The notes under the pieces were generated by a model, which ran no database searches, was not told the DNA's origin, and saw only the letters and a program-made list of their open reading frames with translations. Made by a program: the position numbers and the translations under genes. Of a stretch of 64,000 nucleotides of DNA, positions 35,375 through 44,601 are shown piece by piece (positions within the stretch are counted from its first letter, which is position 1; each line of letters opens with the position of its first letter). The stretch comes from Acinetobacter haemolyticus CIP 64.3 = MTCC 9819 (GTDB taxonomy: Bacteria; Pseudomonadota; Gammaproteobacteria; Pseudomonadales; Moraxellaceae): contig NZ_KB849806.1 of the NCBI RefSeq assembly GCF_000369065.1, positions 62,001-126,000 on the forward strand. Reading direction: 5' to 3'.

Positions 35375-36013
35375 TTAAAAGACTTTCTTCATTTCACTAA
35401 ACTGCCCTTCTACAAGTAGAGTTACAGTCACTGGATTTTCAGTACGGTTACGCCAGAACCAACCATGTTTGCCATCAAAAGCTGCCTTTAAGACGCCCTG
35501 CTGAGTTGTCTCATTCTTTCCTTTACCATAGCCATGATAGAACCCTTTAGGAGCATTCACTGGATCACCATGAGTATCATAGTTAAGACCGCCTCCTACT
35601 GCTTTCCAATCAAAGTTGACACTTGCACTTTGTGGCATTGTCAGTTTCACTTCGGTTGCTTGGCCCGGTTTAAGCTCAATACTAATGCTCTCTTTATTAA
35701 TAGCAGGCATAATCATTTGAGCATTATCAGCTGCCGTTTGAGTCGAAGTTTCCACTGATATTTGTTCAACACTATTCACTGCCTGTGCAGCATTGATACC
35801 ATTTTCTGACTCTTCAGCTAGTGATTGTTTGATTTCTCCCATTTTCGTTAAACCAAGCACTTTACCCATACCTGTCGGATCAATTGCATACTCCGCAGGC
35901 ATGACACAGGTAACTAGCACAACAACAGCACTTACGGCAGCAATTGCTGTTGATTTAATTAACTTTTTTGATGAAGGTAATTCGATATCTTTTGGAATTT
36001 CAGCGTTATACAT
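35375..36013 (-). CDS. Membrane anchor protein of the metal cluster (212 aa)
   Basis: A 212-residue protein with one N-terminal membrane segment (about 23-38, STAIAAVSAVVVLVTCVMPA) followed by a periplasmic domain. The domain includes ELKPGQATEVKLTMPQSASV, FDWKAVGGGLNYDTHGDP and GKHGWFWRNRTENPVTVTL. Proteins of this kind are annotated as transmembrane anchors next to HupE/UreJ genes. It lies 11 bp after the HupE/UreJ gene, in the same operon. Molecular function is unknown. Confidence 0.7.
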   Translation of the reverse strand: MYNAEIPKDIELPSSKKLIKSTAIAAVSAVVVLVTCVMPAEYAIDPTGMGKVLGLTKMGEIKQSLAEESENGINAAQAVNSVEQISVETSTQTAADNAQMIMPAINKESISIELKPGQATEVKLTMPQSASVNFDWKAVGGGLNYDTHGDPVNAPKGFYHGYGKGKNETTQQGVLKAAFDGKHGWFWRNRTENPVTVTLLVEGQFSEMKKVF

Positions 36014-36024
36014 AATTTAGATCC

Positions 36025-36738
36025 TTATTGAGTAATGAAGCCAGTAAGTTGATAGCCAACAAGTAAAAAACCGAGAAACATGAGGAAGACATTGCTTTGA
36101 TAAGCTGTTTTAAAGAAATAAGGTGTCTTTCTCCAAAACGTCATTAATAACAAGATGATGCACAGAGCCATAAACTGACCTAATTCAACCCCAATATTGA
36201 ATGAGATTAAATTTGCCAACAGTCCATCACTCGGAACTTCATATTCCTGAATTTTTACTGCGAGTCCAAAACCATGAATCAGACCAAAAATTAAAGTCGC
36301 GATTTTCGTGTTTGGTTGAAAACCAAACCAACGTTGATAAGCCCCCAAGTTATCAAGAGCCTTATAAACAATTGAAAAACCAATGATTGCATCGATGATG
36401 TAGGCGTTTATCGAGATGTTGTAATAAACACCTACCAGCATCGTAATCGAATGCCCAAGTGCAAATAGGCTGACGTATAAGCCGATATCTTTCATTCGAT
36501 ATAAAAAGAAGATAATGCCAACAAGAAATAATAGATGGTCATATCCAGTGACCATATGCTTCGCACCCAAATAGATGAATGGAATTACTTGAACGCCATA
36601 AATTTCTTGAATATAGCCCTTATCACCTTCTGCTACTCCATGAGCAAAAAGTGTAGGACTTACCAATGTAATGAATAAAGCAAGTAATAGCTTTATGTAA
36701 GCACTTAATTTCACAATGTGTGAAGCAATAATTTGCAT
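36025..36738 (-). CDS. HupE/UreJ family membrane protein
   Basis: A 237-residue protein from ATG 36738 (GGAG upstream). It contains LGAKHMVTGYDHLLFLVGII and HSITMLVG, and the FGLIHGFGLAV block with conserved histidines of HupE/UreJ secondary nickel carriers. About seven membrane segments and an N-terminal signal-like segment are seen. HupE transports nickel or cobalt. In a resistance cluster it may help with re-entry or periplasmic balance, though direction is not deducible. Confidence 0.82.
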   Translation of the reverse strand: MQIIASHIVKLSAYIKLLLALFITLVSPTLFAHGVAEGDKGYIQEIYGVQVIPFIYLGAKHMVTGYDHLLFLVGIIFFLYRMKDIGLYVSLFALGHSITMLVGVYYNISINAYIIDAIIGFSIVYKALDNLGAYQRWFGFQPNTKIATLIFGLIHGFGLAVKIQEYEVPSDGLLANLISFNIGVELGQFMALCIILLLMTFWRKTPYFFKTAYQSNVFLMFLGFLLVGYQLTGFITQ

Positions 36739-36743
36739 GTATA

Positions 36744-37115
36744 TCAAACTCCAAAATTTAAAATGAATTGAAAATCCATTAACTTTTTGGGCGGTTTAAA
36801 AATACGACTCACCATCAGATAAACATATTCTTTTGACCAATCTAGAATCGATATCCCCTTTAAGAGATGGGCTAAAGCGGTCGATTTAAGTGCGTCATAG
36901 CCAACAAAATGTTCATAGTAATTATCTTGGTGACTATGTGAATGTTGTTGACTTATCTCATGATGGTGAGAGTGAATTGCATCAATTGAAACGTGTCTCT
37001 GAAATTCATTTACAGTTACATGCTCATTAAAGTGCAAACATAAAGCGAGACTGATCATGCAGACTAGCCACATCATCACAAATTTGCTTTGTTTATCTCG
37101 CAATATATTTGTCAT
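36744..37115 (-). CDS. His-rich membrane-associated protein (123 aa)
   Basis: A 123-residue protein with an N-terminal hydrophobic segment (FVMMWLVCMISLALCLHF) and a histidine cluster IDAIHSHHHEISQQHSHSH. It lies between czcA and the HupE/UreJ gene with gaps under 15 bp, so it is part of the efflux operon. The His cluster suggests periplasmic metal capture. No family is recognised. Confidence 0.65.
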   Translation of the reverse strand: MTNILRDKQSKFVMMWLVCMISLALCLHFNEHVTVNEFQRHVSIDAIHSHHHEISQQHSHSHQDNYYEHFVGYDALKSTALAHLLKGISILDWSKEYVYLMVSRIFKPPKKLMDFQFILNFGV

Positions 37116-37126
37116 TAAAGATGCCC

Positions 37127-40100
37127 CTAAACAACCTGTTCAGCAGCATCGTTTGATTTTCTTGACCTACCTTGGTTAAACCACACATATAAGGTTGGCA
37201 AAATAATCAAAGTCAGTAAGGTTGATGAAATAATCCCACCAATAACGACAGTTGCAATTGGGCGCTGAACTTCAGAGCCAATGCCTACGTTTAAGGCCAT
37301 CGGAATAAAACCTAATGAAGCGACCAAAGCTGTAATCAACACGGGACGGAGTCTTTCCATTGCACCATGTTTCACTGCATCAATGACACTTTCACCTTGA
37401 ACTCTAAGTCGCTGAATGGCTGAAACAAGAACCAAACCATTCAGCACAGCAACACCCGATAAGGCAATGAAACCCACAGCCGCAGAAATGGAGAATGGGA
37501 TATCACGTAGTGCTAAAGCAATCACACCACCTGTTAGTGCAAATGGCACACCTGTGAATACCAAGATACTGTTTCTAACATTACCTAAAGCCATATAGAT
37601 CATGGCAAAGATCAGAATTAAAGCAATCGGTACTACAACCATAAGACGATTTGAAGCAGATTCCATTTGCTCAAACGTACCGCCCCAAGTCAGCCAATAA
37701 CCATCTGGTAATTTAAAATCAGCAGTCAGCTTAGATTGTGCTTCTGAAATGTAACTACCAATATCAGTTCCACGAACATTTGCTGTAATGACGATACGAC
37801 GTTTACCATTTTCGCGAGAAATCTGGTTTGGTCCTTGAACATTTTTTAACTCGATCAATTCTGATAAAAGAACACTCGAACCATCAGCTAAACTCACAGG
37901 AATCTGATAAAGCTTCTCTAGGTCTGTTACCGAGTTTTGGTCCATGCGTACCACAATGTCGAACTTTCGATCTCCTTCAAACACCTTACCTGCTGTCTCG
38001 CCTGTAATTAGACTAGAAACCTGTTTTTGCACATCCTCTGCATCAAGCCCATAGTTGGCAATCATGTCTTTTTTCAGCTCAACAGAAACCATGGGTAAAC
38101 CAGACATCTGTTCGACTTTAAGATCAGCAGTACCATTGACTCCCTCTAAAATCTTAGCGGCAGCGTTTGCTGATTCAAGTAACTGTTCCAAATCATCACC
38201 ATAAATTTTTACGGCAACATCGGTTCTGACACCTGAAATAAGTTCGTTAAAACGCATTTGAATCGGCTGTGTAAACTCATAATTGTTTCCATATACGCCT
38301 TTAGATACGCGTTCAATTTCAGCAACAACCGCAGACTTTTCCTTATCAGGATTAGGCCACTGACTACGAGGTTTCAGCATGACAAAGTTATCTGCAACGT
38401 TAGGTGGAACAGGATCAGTCGCAATTTCAGCAGTCCCTACTTTGGCAAAAATAGTCTGAACTTCTGGAATTTTCTTAATCTCTTTTTCTAACGTGTATTG
38501 CATTTCAATTGCTTGAGTCAACGACGTGCCAGGGATACGCAAAGCATGTAGTGCCACATCTCCCTCATCCAAGGAAGGTATAAACTCTGAACCTAAACGA
38601 GTCGAAAGACTTGCACTAAAAACAAAGAAAATAGAGACAAAAGCAATTAGCAAATATCTGTGATTTAAAGACCAATCTAAAATTGGGTTATAAAACCTTT
38701 TGATACCATGAACGATTTTTGACTCTTCTTCTTTAATTTCACCGGTAGTGACCAATGCCACCATTGCAGGGACAAACGTAATTGAAAGTATCATTGCTGC
38801 CACTAAAGCCATAACCACTGTTGCAGCCATTGGTGTAAACATCTTTCCTTCAACACCAGTCAAAGTCATTACAGGTAGATACACCAAGATAATGATCAAT
38901 TGACCATAGAGAATCGCTTTGCGGGATTCTTTAGTCGCCTCAAACACAGTCGTAAAGCGTTCTTGCCTTGTTAAAACTCGCCCAAGCTCTTTTTGTTTAA
39001 TTGCCAACTTTGCTAAGGAAGCCTCAACAATTACAACAGCACCATCTACAATAATCCCGAAATCTAGTGCCCCAAGACTCATAAGGTTTGCACTAATTTT
39101 TTGGTTCACCATACCTGTGATTGTCATCAGCATGGATAATGGAATAACTAGAGCTGTAATCAGCGCAGTACGGAAATGACCAAGAAATACAAACAGAACA
39201 ACGATTACTAGAATCGCACCTTCTAAAAGATTCTTTTTCACCGTCTGTATCGTTGCATCAACCAAAGTTGTACGGTTATAGACCGCTTTTGCTTCTACAC
39301 CTTCTGGTAATGATTTTTGAACTTGCTGTAGTTTTTGATCAACAGCATGAGCAACATTTCGTGAGTTCTCACCGATAAGCATGAATGCTGTACCCAGTAC
39401 AATTTCTTGCCCATCTTTAGTTGCGGCACCTGTACGTAATTCGTGACCAATAGATATTTTGGCAACATCTTTCAATCTGAGGATATAACCATTGCTCGTC
39501 GTAATCGGGATATTCTGGATTTGCTCAATTGAGTTAATTTGAGAATCAGAACGAATCAAATACTGTTCACCATTTTTCTCAATATACCCCGAGCCTTTAT
39601 TCATGCTGTTCTTAGAGATAGCCTCTAAAATCGCCTTCTGATCCAGCCCTATGCTACGTAAATAAGCATAATCAGGTTGAACTACAAATTGTTTGAGATA
39701 ACCACCAATGGTATTGATTTCATTAACACCCTCTACATTTCGAAGCTGAGGTTTAATCACCCAGTCTTGTAAGGTGCGTAATTCCGTTGGTGAAAGTGGA
39801 TTAGGATTGTTCTTGGCATTTTCAACGGTATACATGAAGATTTCGCCAAGTCCTGTAGAAACAGGCCCCATAGAAGTTGCAATTCCAACGGGAAGATTTG
39901 GTGTCACCCCTTGTAGCTTCTCATTCACTAATTGTCGGGCAAAATAAATATCCGTCCCTTCTTTGAAAATTGCCGTCACTTGTGACAGGCCATACCGAGA
40001 GACTGATCGGGTATAGTCTAAATTTGGAATACCAGCCAAAGCCGTTTCAATAGGATAAGTCACCTGAGACTCCATCTCCATTGGAGAGAGTCCTTGAGCT

Positions 40101-40255
40101 TCACTATTAATCTGAACTTGTACATTCGTAATATCGGGAACAGCATCAATTGGTAGCTTAAAATAGTTATAAGCCCCCAATGCACCGACAAATAGGAATA
40201 CGATGAGTACAAGCCAACGATTCTTAATCGAGAGTTTAACAATCTGATCAAACAT
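37127..40255 (-). CDS. czcA: CzcA-type heavy-metal RND pump
   Basis: A 1042-residue HME-RND transporter, full length. The first large membrane region carries the proton-relay motif ALDFGIIVDGAVVIVEA, close to the DFGx3DGx3VEN of CzcA-type Co/Zn/Cd and Co/Ni pumps, with A in place of the last N. Copper and silver pumps have a different motif, so divalent cobalt, zinc, cadmium or nickel is likely. It works with CzcB and CzcC to span both membranes. Confidence 0.93.
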   Translation of the reverse strand: MFDQIVKLSIKNRWLVLIVFLFVGALGAYNYFKLPIDAVPDITNVQVQINSEAQGLSPMEMESQVTYPIETALAGIPNLDYTRSVSRYGLSQVTAIFKEGTDIYFARQLVNEKLQGVTPNLPVGIATSMGPVSTGLGEIFMYTVENAKNNPNPLSPTELRTLQDWVIKPQLRNVEGVNEINTIGGYLKQFVVQPDYAYLRSIGLDQKAILEAISKNSMNKGSGYIEKNGEQYLIRSDSQINSIEQIQNIPITTSNGYILRLKDVAKISIGHELRTGAATKDGQEIVLGTAFMLIGENSRNVAHAVDQKLQQVQKSLPEGVEAKAVYNRTTLVDATIQTVKKNLLEGAILVIVVLFVFLGHFRTALITALVIPLSMLMTITGMVNQKISANLMSLGALDFGIIVDGAVVIVEASLAKLAIKQKELGRVLTRQERFTTVFEATKESRKAILYGQLIIILVYLPVMTLTGVEGKMFTPMAATVVMALVAAMILSITFVPAMVALVTTGEIKEEESKIVHGIKRFYNPILDWSLNHRYLLIAFVSIFFVFSASLSTRLGSEFIPSLDEGDVALHALRIPGTSLTQAIEMQYTLEKEIKKIPEVQTIFAKVGTAEIATDPVPPNVADNFVMLKPRSQWPNPDKEKSAVVAEIERVSKGVYGNNYEFTQPIQMRFNELISGVRTDVAVKIYGDDLEQLLESANAAAKILEGVNGTADLKVEQMSGLPMVSVELKKDMIANYGLDAEDVQKQVSSLITGETAGKVFEGDRKFDIVVRMDQNSVTDLEKLYQIPVSLADGSSVLLSELIELKNVQGPNQISRENGKRRIVITANVRGTDIGSYISEAQSKLTADFKLPDGYWLTWGGTFEQMESASNRLMVVVPIALILIFAMIYMALGNVRNSILVFTGVPFALTGGVIALALRDIPFSISAAVGFIALSGVAVLNGLVLVSAIQRLRVQGESVIDAVKHGAMERLRPVLITALVASLGFIPMALNVGIGSEVQRPIATVVIGGIISSTLLTLIILPTLYVWFNQGRSRKSNDAAEQVV

Positions 40256-40269
40256 ATTCGCTACTCCCC

Positions 40270-41745
40270 TTAATGGTCATGAGTAGCGCCAGATTTACCT
40301 AGCTCTGCTTTTAAAAGATATGAATTTCCTGCGGCATAAACCTGTCCTATTCGTAATCCAGATTTAACTTCCACATACCCATTGTATTTATCGCCAAGCT
40401 CCAGAGGTCGAGCTTCAAAATCGTTACCAACACGAATGAATACCACGTCCCAATCACGGAAATTCTGTAACGCATCTTCACGTACAACCATTGGCTTTTG
40501 ACTTTGATTTTCAAAAATTTGAGCCGTGATTAACTGTCCAGAACGCCACTTAAACTGATTTGGTATCTCAATAAATACCTTCGCTGTACGTGTTTTAGTA
40601 TCGATGACATCACTAATATATTTGATCTTGCCCAATGCCTCTTCTGTGCCTGTCGGACTTTGAGGTTTAACTTTGACTCTGTTTGTAGGGTTTATAGCAT
40701 TAAGCTTGTCAGCAGGAACATTTACTACCGCCAAGAGTTGCGAAGTATTTGCGATTTTAAAAATAGGGGTTGAAGAGCTTACATTAGATCCAACAGCACC
40801 AAGGATTTCTAATATTGTTCCTGACATTGCTGCACGAACTTCAACTGTTCCATTACCTGAACCGCCATAAGAGCTTATTAAGTTATTCAACTCATTTGCA
40901 CGAGTTTGAGCAGCATCAAAATCTCTCTTTGCAGAAATATAATCAATCTCAGGTGATACACGCTTTTGCCATAATGCTCGTTCTTGTTCCATTTTTTGTC
41001 GAGCAAACTGTAGAGTATCCAAAGCAACTTTACGATCCGCATTCAAACGAATTAAATCTTGGCTTTGGACAACAGCAAGTAAGTCTCCTTGACTTACTTT
41101 ATCCCCAATATTACGGTAGGTTTTTATCAGTGTTCCACTGGCTTTTGGTGCAACAAGGCTTTCAAAATTATCAGGAAACTTCAACTCACCTTTCAGTTCC
41201 AAAGCATTTTCAAACATCATTGGTTCAACTTTTAAGAGCTCTAAACCACTGCTCTTAATACTACTGTCTAACATGGTGACACGACCTTCTTTCGTATCCC
41301 ACTTCCAAGTATGTTTTTTCCCTTGATAATCGACATTTACAACCATTAAAAACGAATGTGGCTCATAGACAATTTCATTTCCAATCAAGTAATCACTCTC
41401 TGGTTTAAATTGAATATTTTGCTCAGCATCTAAACGCTTAATGTATATATTCGCTTTTAAGTCTTCAGGTTTAAGCGGCTTGTCATTCAAATACCCATAA
41501 ACACGGAGGTGTGGTTCCACTCCTTCTTCAAATATCTTAACCTCAGCAGAGAAATCTCCATCTCGATACAACCGACCACCGTGAGGTCCTTTCTCATCTC
41601 CAGCTACAGCTACTTTTTCTTCGGCGACCTCACCATGTCCACTCACTTGTGTCTTATTACCGGTTTTATACCAAGCAATAGCACATAAGACGATAAGTAA
41701 GGCAACGACACCAGTTGCAATCAATGTATTGGTTTGTTTATTCAT
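40270..41745 (-). CDS. czcB: CzcB-type periplasmic adaptor
   Basis: A 491-residue membrane fusion protein. One N-terminal membrane helix (LIATGVVALLIVLCAIAW) is followed by a CzcB-type metal-binding N domain (GPHGGRLYRDGDFSAEVKIF), a coiled-coil hairpin (about 225-290) and lipoyl and beta-barrel domains. It ends with a His pair. It bridges CzcA and the outer-membrane CzcC. It lies 14 bp from czcA and 10 bp from czcC. Confidence 0.92.
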   Translation of the reverse strand: MNKQTNTLIATGVVALLIVLCAIAWYKTGNKTQVSGHGEVAEEKVAVAGDEKGPHGGRLYRDGDFSAEVKIFEEGVEPHLRVYGYLNDKPLKPEDLKANIYIKRLDAEQNIQFKPESDYLIGNEIVYEPHSFLMVVNVDYQGKKHTWKWDTKEGRVTMLDSSIKSSGLELLKVEPMMFENALELKGELKFPDNFESLVAPKASGTLIKTYRNIGDKVSQGDLLAVVQSQDLIRLNADRKVALDTLQFARQKMEQERALWQKRVSPEIDYISAKRDFDAAQTRANELNNLISSYGGSGNGTVEVRAAMSGTILEILGAVGSNVSSSTPIFKIANTSQLLAVVNVPADKLNAINPTNRVKVKPQSPTGTEEALGKIKYISDVIDTKTRTAKVFIEIPNQFKWRSGQLITAQIFENQSQKPMVVREDALQNFRDWDVVFIRVGNDFEARPLELGDKYNGYVEVKSGLRIGQVYAAGNSYLLKAELGKSGATHDH

Positions 41746-41755
41746 ATTCTTGCCC

Positions 41756-42955
41756 TTATTCTTGATCTAAATGAGTAATGTAGTTGCGCTCGACTTCTGC
41801 AATTTCTGTCTGCAAAGCCAACCACAAATCGAATCGAGCAAGATGTTTGTCTAGCCAAATTTGCTTGATGTTATTGAACTCAAGTAAAGAGTTTTTCCCT
41901 GCTTGGTAACCCATCTCTGCAATTCGCAGGCTTTCATTTGTTGCGGGCAAAACGGTTTGATCATATTGCTTAATCGCATCAATTAAATTGGAAACCTCAA
42001 TAGATTTGTTTTCCAATTCAATTTTAGAGTTACGACTCAAAAGCATAGACTGTGTTTCTGCTTTCGTATGCTCTGCTTGAGCAATCGCAATATTGCCCTT
42101 ATTTCGATTAAAGATATTGAGGGGTATTGACGTTGAAACTTGGAAGACTTTGTCATTGGTTTCTTGGTAGTTCCTAACCCCGACTCCCAAAGTAATATCT
42201 GGTATTGCTTCTTTGCGGGCCAGTTCAAACTGAGTCTTTTTCAGCTTCGAACTCAGCGTTGCTTCTTGCTCAGACAAACTTATTTTGTTTGTGAAATTAA
42301 AGCTTAACGGAACCTCCAATGCATTACTTGGCAGGTTGGAAGTGAACTTAGAACACAGATTTTTCTGGAACTGAATCTTCTTCACTTCATTTTGATGGCG
42401 CAATTTCGACTCAGATGAAAGTGCTATGCTTAGCTGAGCATCGGAAGGAATTACTCGCCCGTACTTAAGCCGTTCGGAAAGAACGTTAGCTTGTCTGGCA
42501 TTCAATTTACTCTCAGAAGAATAAATTTCAGCACGCTGAGTAGCTACATACCAATTCGCCATACAGATTCTTAAATCTGCTTTGAGTTCAGCCTGACGCT
42601 TTGCTATTTCGAACTGATTACGATCACCTTGAAAACTCGCAATCTGTTTTCTCAAGGAAAGTTTATTACTAAGAGGAATCTCTTGTGACAGTCCCAATAA
42701 GGTTGTTGGGCCATCCAAATCCTTCAGTTTAGAATTACCGAGATTATCCAACTCCACATTGAAAGTCGGATTATTTAATCTACCAGCAAACTTTTGATTA
42801 ATTTCATAAGCTTGCTCGGACTGCTTTAAGCTATTGAGTACAGCATCACTTGCGATTACCTGCTTTTGTAGTTCAGCATAATTCGTTTCTGCGAATACAT
42901 TTGCTGCTGTTGCTACAAATCCACAGGTAAGAAATATCTGATATTTTTTAGACAT
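41756..42955 (-). CDS. czcC: CzcC-type outer-membrane efflux protein
   Basis: A 399-residue TolC-family protein with a signal peptide ending near FVATAANVFA and two long helical repeats (about 40-200 and 230-395). It contains GYQAGKNSLLEFNNIK, typical of the family's second repeat. It forms the outer-membrane channel of the CzcCBA complex. It is the first structural gene after the CzcI-like gene. Confidence 0.9.
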   Translation of the reverse strand: MSKKYQIFLTCGFVATAANVFAETNYAELQKQVIASDAVLNSLKQSEQAYEINQKFAGRLNNPTFNVELDNLGNSKLKDLDGPTTLLGLSQEIPLSNKLSLRKQIASFQGDRNQFEIAKRQAELKADLRICMANWYVATQRAEIYSSESKLNARQANVLSERLKYGRVIPSDAQLSIALSSESKLRHQNEVKKIQFQKNLCSKFTSNLPSNALEVPLSFNFTNKISLSEQEATLSSKLKKTQFELARKEAIPDITLGVGVRNYQETNDKVFQVSTSIPLNIFNRNKGNIAIAQAEHTKAETQSMLLSRNSKIELENKSIEVSNLIDAIKQYDQTVLPATNESLRIAEMGYQAGKNSLLEFNNIKQIWLDKHLARFDLWLALQTEIAEVERNYITHLDQE

Positions 42956-43002
42956 GACTTTACCTATACAAAAAAATTAAAATTAATTTTTGTATAGAAA
43001 AA

Positions 43003-43458
43003 TCAATTATGTAGGACGATTAAGTTTTTAGAGTAGGTATAAGAATTACTAAATACTAGAGGGGATCGCCGCTTTAAAAAGGCTCGATAAATAGGCTTTT
43101 CAAAAAGCTGGAAAAAGAATAAAACTAGTGGAAGTGCGAAACTCAGAATAAAGACTGGATCTATGCTTAGATCACTATCAGAAGAAATTGGTTTTACTGA
43201 ATGATGATAAATTGGCTCATCAATGTTCTTCCAGCTATGTGCTTCAGCGTCATGATCAGTAGAGTTTTTAAGAGAATCACTATAATGCTGCAAAGACCAA
43301 TGACTTGATGCATCATCCTCAACGACAATACTTAACTCATGTTGGTGTTCAATATTCTCAAGTAAGACAGGCGCCCACGCATGAACTCCGGTAATTGTTA
43401 TCGTAAACAAAAACAGGATAAATGCGAGTATAAGCTTAGACAACCTACTTGAACGCAT
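43003..43458 (-). CDS. CzcI-like accessory protein (151 aa)
   Basis: A 151-residue protein with a signal/membrane segment (LILAFILFLFTITITGVHAW), an acidic and His-containing middle (HQHELSIVVEDDASSHW, SDHDAEAHSW-like stretch) and a second hydrophobic segment. Its position directly before czcC matches czcI in czcICBA clusters, where CzcI influences expression. Assignment rests mostly on position and composition. Confidence 0.65.
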   Translation of the reverse strand: MRSSRLSKLILAFILFLFTITITGVHAWAPVLLENIEHQHELSIVVEDDASSHWSLQHYSDSLKNSTDHDAEAHSWKNIDEPIYHHSVKPISSDSDLSIDPVFILSFALPLVLFFFQLFEKPIYRAFLKRRSPLVFSNSYTYSKNLIVLHN

Positions 43459-43771
43459 AGCGATGGAAATACTACTGATTTGCTAACAAAATACTAAAAA
43501 GTTTTATTAAAGTAAATCTCTCTCCTCAACATTTGAGAATGAATATGTTCGAAACTATTACCAATATCAGCAAAAGGAGTATGAATAAGCTCAAATCCGA
43601 TCTATCTAATACTTACCCATTTTTTAGGGCAGCTATTAAGCTAAATTTGAGCTAAGTTTTCTACAGTCGTCAAATCATCCGCTACTGCTAGATAAGTATG
43701 TAATTATTAAATTCGGCATTAAGCAAAAAATAAGGGAAAAACTATTCCTTTATTTTTAGATAAAATAAATT
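43459..43771. other. Intergenic region before the right module
   Basis: No gene is supported. It must contain the promoter of the czc operon (minus, starting at 43458) and the 3' flank of the 100-codon gene. No obvious operator dyad was found. Confidence 0.5.
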
Positions 43772-44074
43772 TTAGGCAACATCCTCTTTAAAGTACTGAT
43801 GCTTTCTTTTGGAATTATGCTTCCAGCTTTTAGCTACCTTGTAGACTGAAGATGGAAGATCATCCCATTCTTCTGGCAAACCAGAACCTCGTGCAACACG
43901 AAGTTTTAAAGGATAATCCTTATATTCGATCAAATGAAAAAAATAGAAACTACGTTCTGGATATGTACTGAACTTTTTAAAATAAGCATTCCTCATATGG
44001 GGATATCGTTTTCGGATACCATCATTAGGATCGATTTTTACAGGGCGCTGGTACTGAAATTTCAGCTTTTGCAT
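43772..44074 (-). CDS. Unknown 100-aa protein, right module copy
   Basis: A basic protein of 100 residues beginning MQKLKFQYQRPVKIDPNDGI, paralogous to the 106-residue protein at 24044-24364. The conserved aromatic and basic blocks suggest a compact nucleic-acid- or protein-binding fold, but no family is recognised. Its AGGAGG ribosome binding site is again in a hairpin preceded by the MNYYAEDPF leader. It is the last gene of the right module. Confidence 0.65.
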   Translation of the reverse strand: MQKLKFQYQRPVKIDPNDGIRKRYPHMRNAYFKKFSTYPERSFYFFHLIEYKDYPLKLRVARGSGLPEEWDDLPSSVYKVAKSWKHNSKRKHQYFKEDVA

Positions 44075-44126
44075 ATTACCTCCTAGTTTAAATTATCTAG
44101 AAGGGATCCTCTGCGTAGTAATTCAT
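44075..44126 (-). promoter_or_regulatory. Putative translational attenuator, right copy
   Basis: On the minus strand arm CCTTCTAG (44104-44097) pairs with CTAGGAGG (44086-44079) across a 10-nt loop, with one G-U pair. The leader stop codon TAG is in the first arm and the AGGAGG site in the second. The arms are conserved with the left copy while the loop differs in length and sequence, which is the pattern expected for a selected hairpin. Confidence 0.55.
44097..44126 (-). CDS. 9-residue leader peptide MNYYAEDPF, right copy
   Basis: ATG 44126 encodes MNYYAEDPF with TAG at 44097. AGAGG lies about 10 nt upstream. The peptide is identical to the left copy and differs from it only at synonymous positions. 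Confidence 0.5.
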   Translation of the reverse strand: MNYYAEDPF

Positions 44127-44189
44127 GTTTTAAAAACCTCTGGTCAATTATCGCTTTAGCTTTATATATTTAGCCTACCTTAGATCAAG

Positions 44190-44573
44190 CTATTTAAAAT
44201 AATAGCCTAGCGTATCGTCTTTTGAATCTCCCCACCCCGTCCATATCTGGGTCAATTTTACATAATGCTGATTAACGCTTTGAACTTTATATAAATAGCT
44301 ACGTGGTGGAGAAATATTATTCGTTCGTACTTTCTCAATTAGAATAAAGGTCTTGTCATCTAGCCATTTTACTCGAAGTGGTAAAGGATCTTGGCATTGC
44401 CCCATTTCGGCATACATTGCTGCGTCCTTACCATTTTTGGCAAAAGATAATCCCGCACATTCGGTATCTGGCAAATCTAAGACCAGACGCTTTCCTACTA
44501 GGCTTTCTTTTGCACCAGCACAAGCTAGTGTTGAAAGACTTAAACATAATCCTGCGAATATTAATTTTTTCAT
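44190..44573 (-). CDS. Secreted 127-aa protein, right module copy
   Basis: Signal peptide MKKLIFAGLCLSLSTLACA from ATG 44573, then a 106-residue mature protein. An alternative longer frame upstream overlaps the next gene and is rejected. Cysteines in ECAGLSF and GQCQDPLP are conserved with the left copy, suggesting a disulfide. The predicted location is periplasmic or extracellular. No known family. Confidence 0.72.
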   Translation of the reverse strand: MKKLIFAGLCLSLSTLACAGAKESLVGKRLVLDLPDTECAGLSFAKNGKDAAMYAEMGQCQDPLPLRVKWLDDKTFILIEKVRTNNISPPRSYLYKVQSVNQHYVKLTQIWTGWGDSKDDTLGYYFK

Positions 44574-44601
44574 TTGATTTGACTCTTTATTTATTTGGAA
44601 G

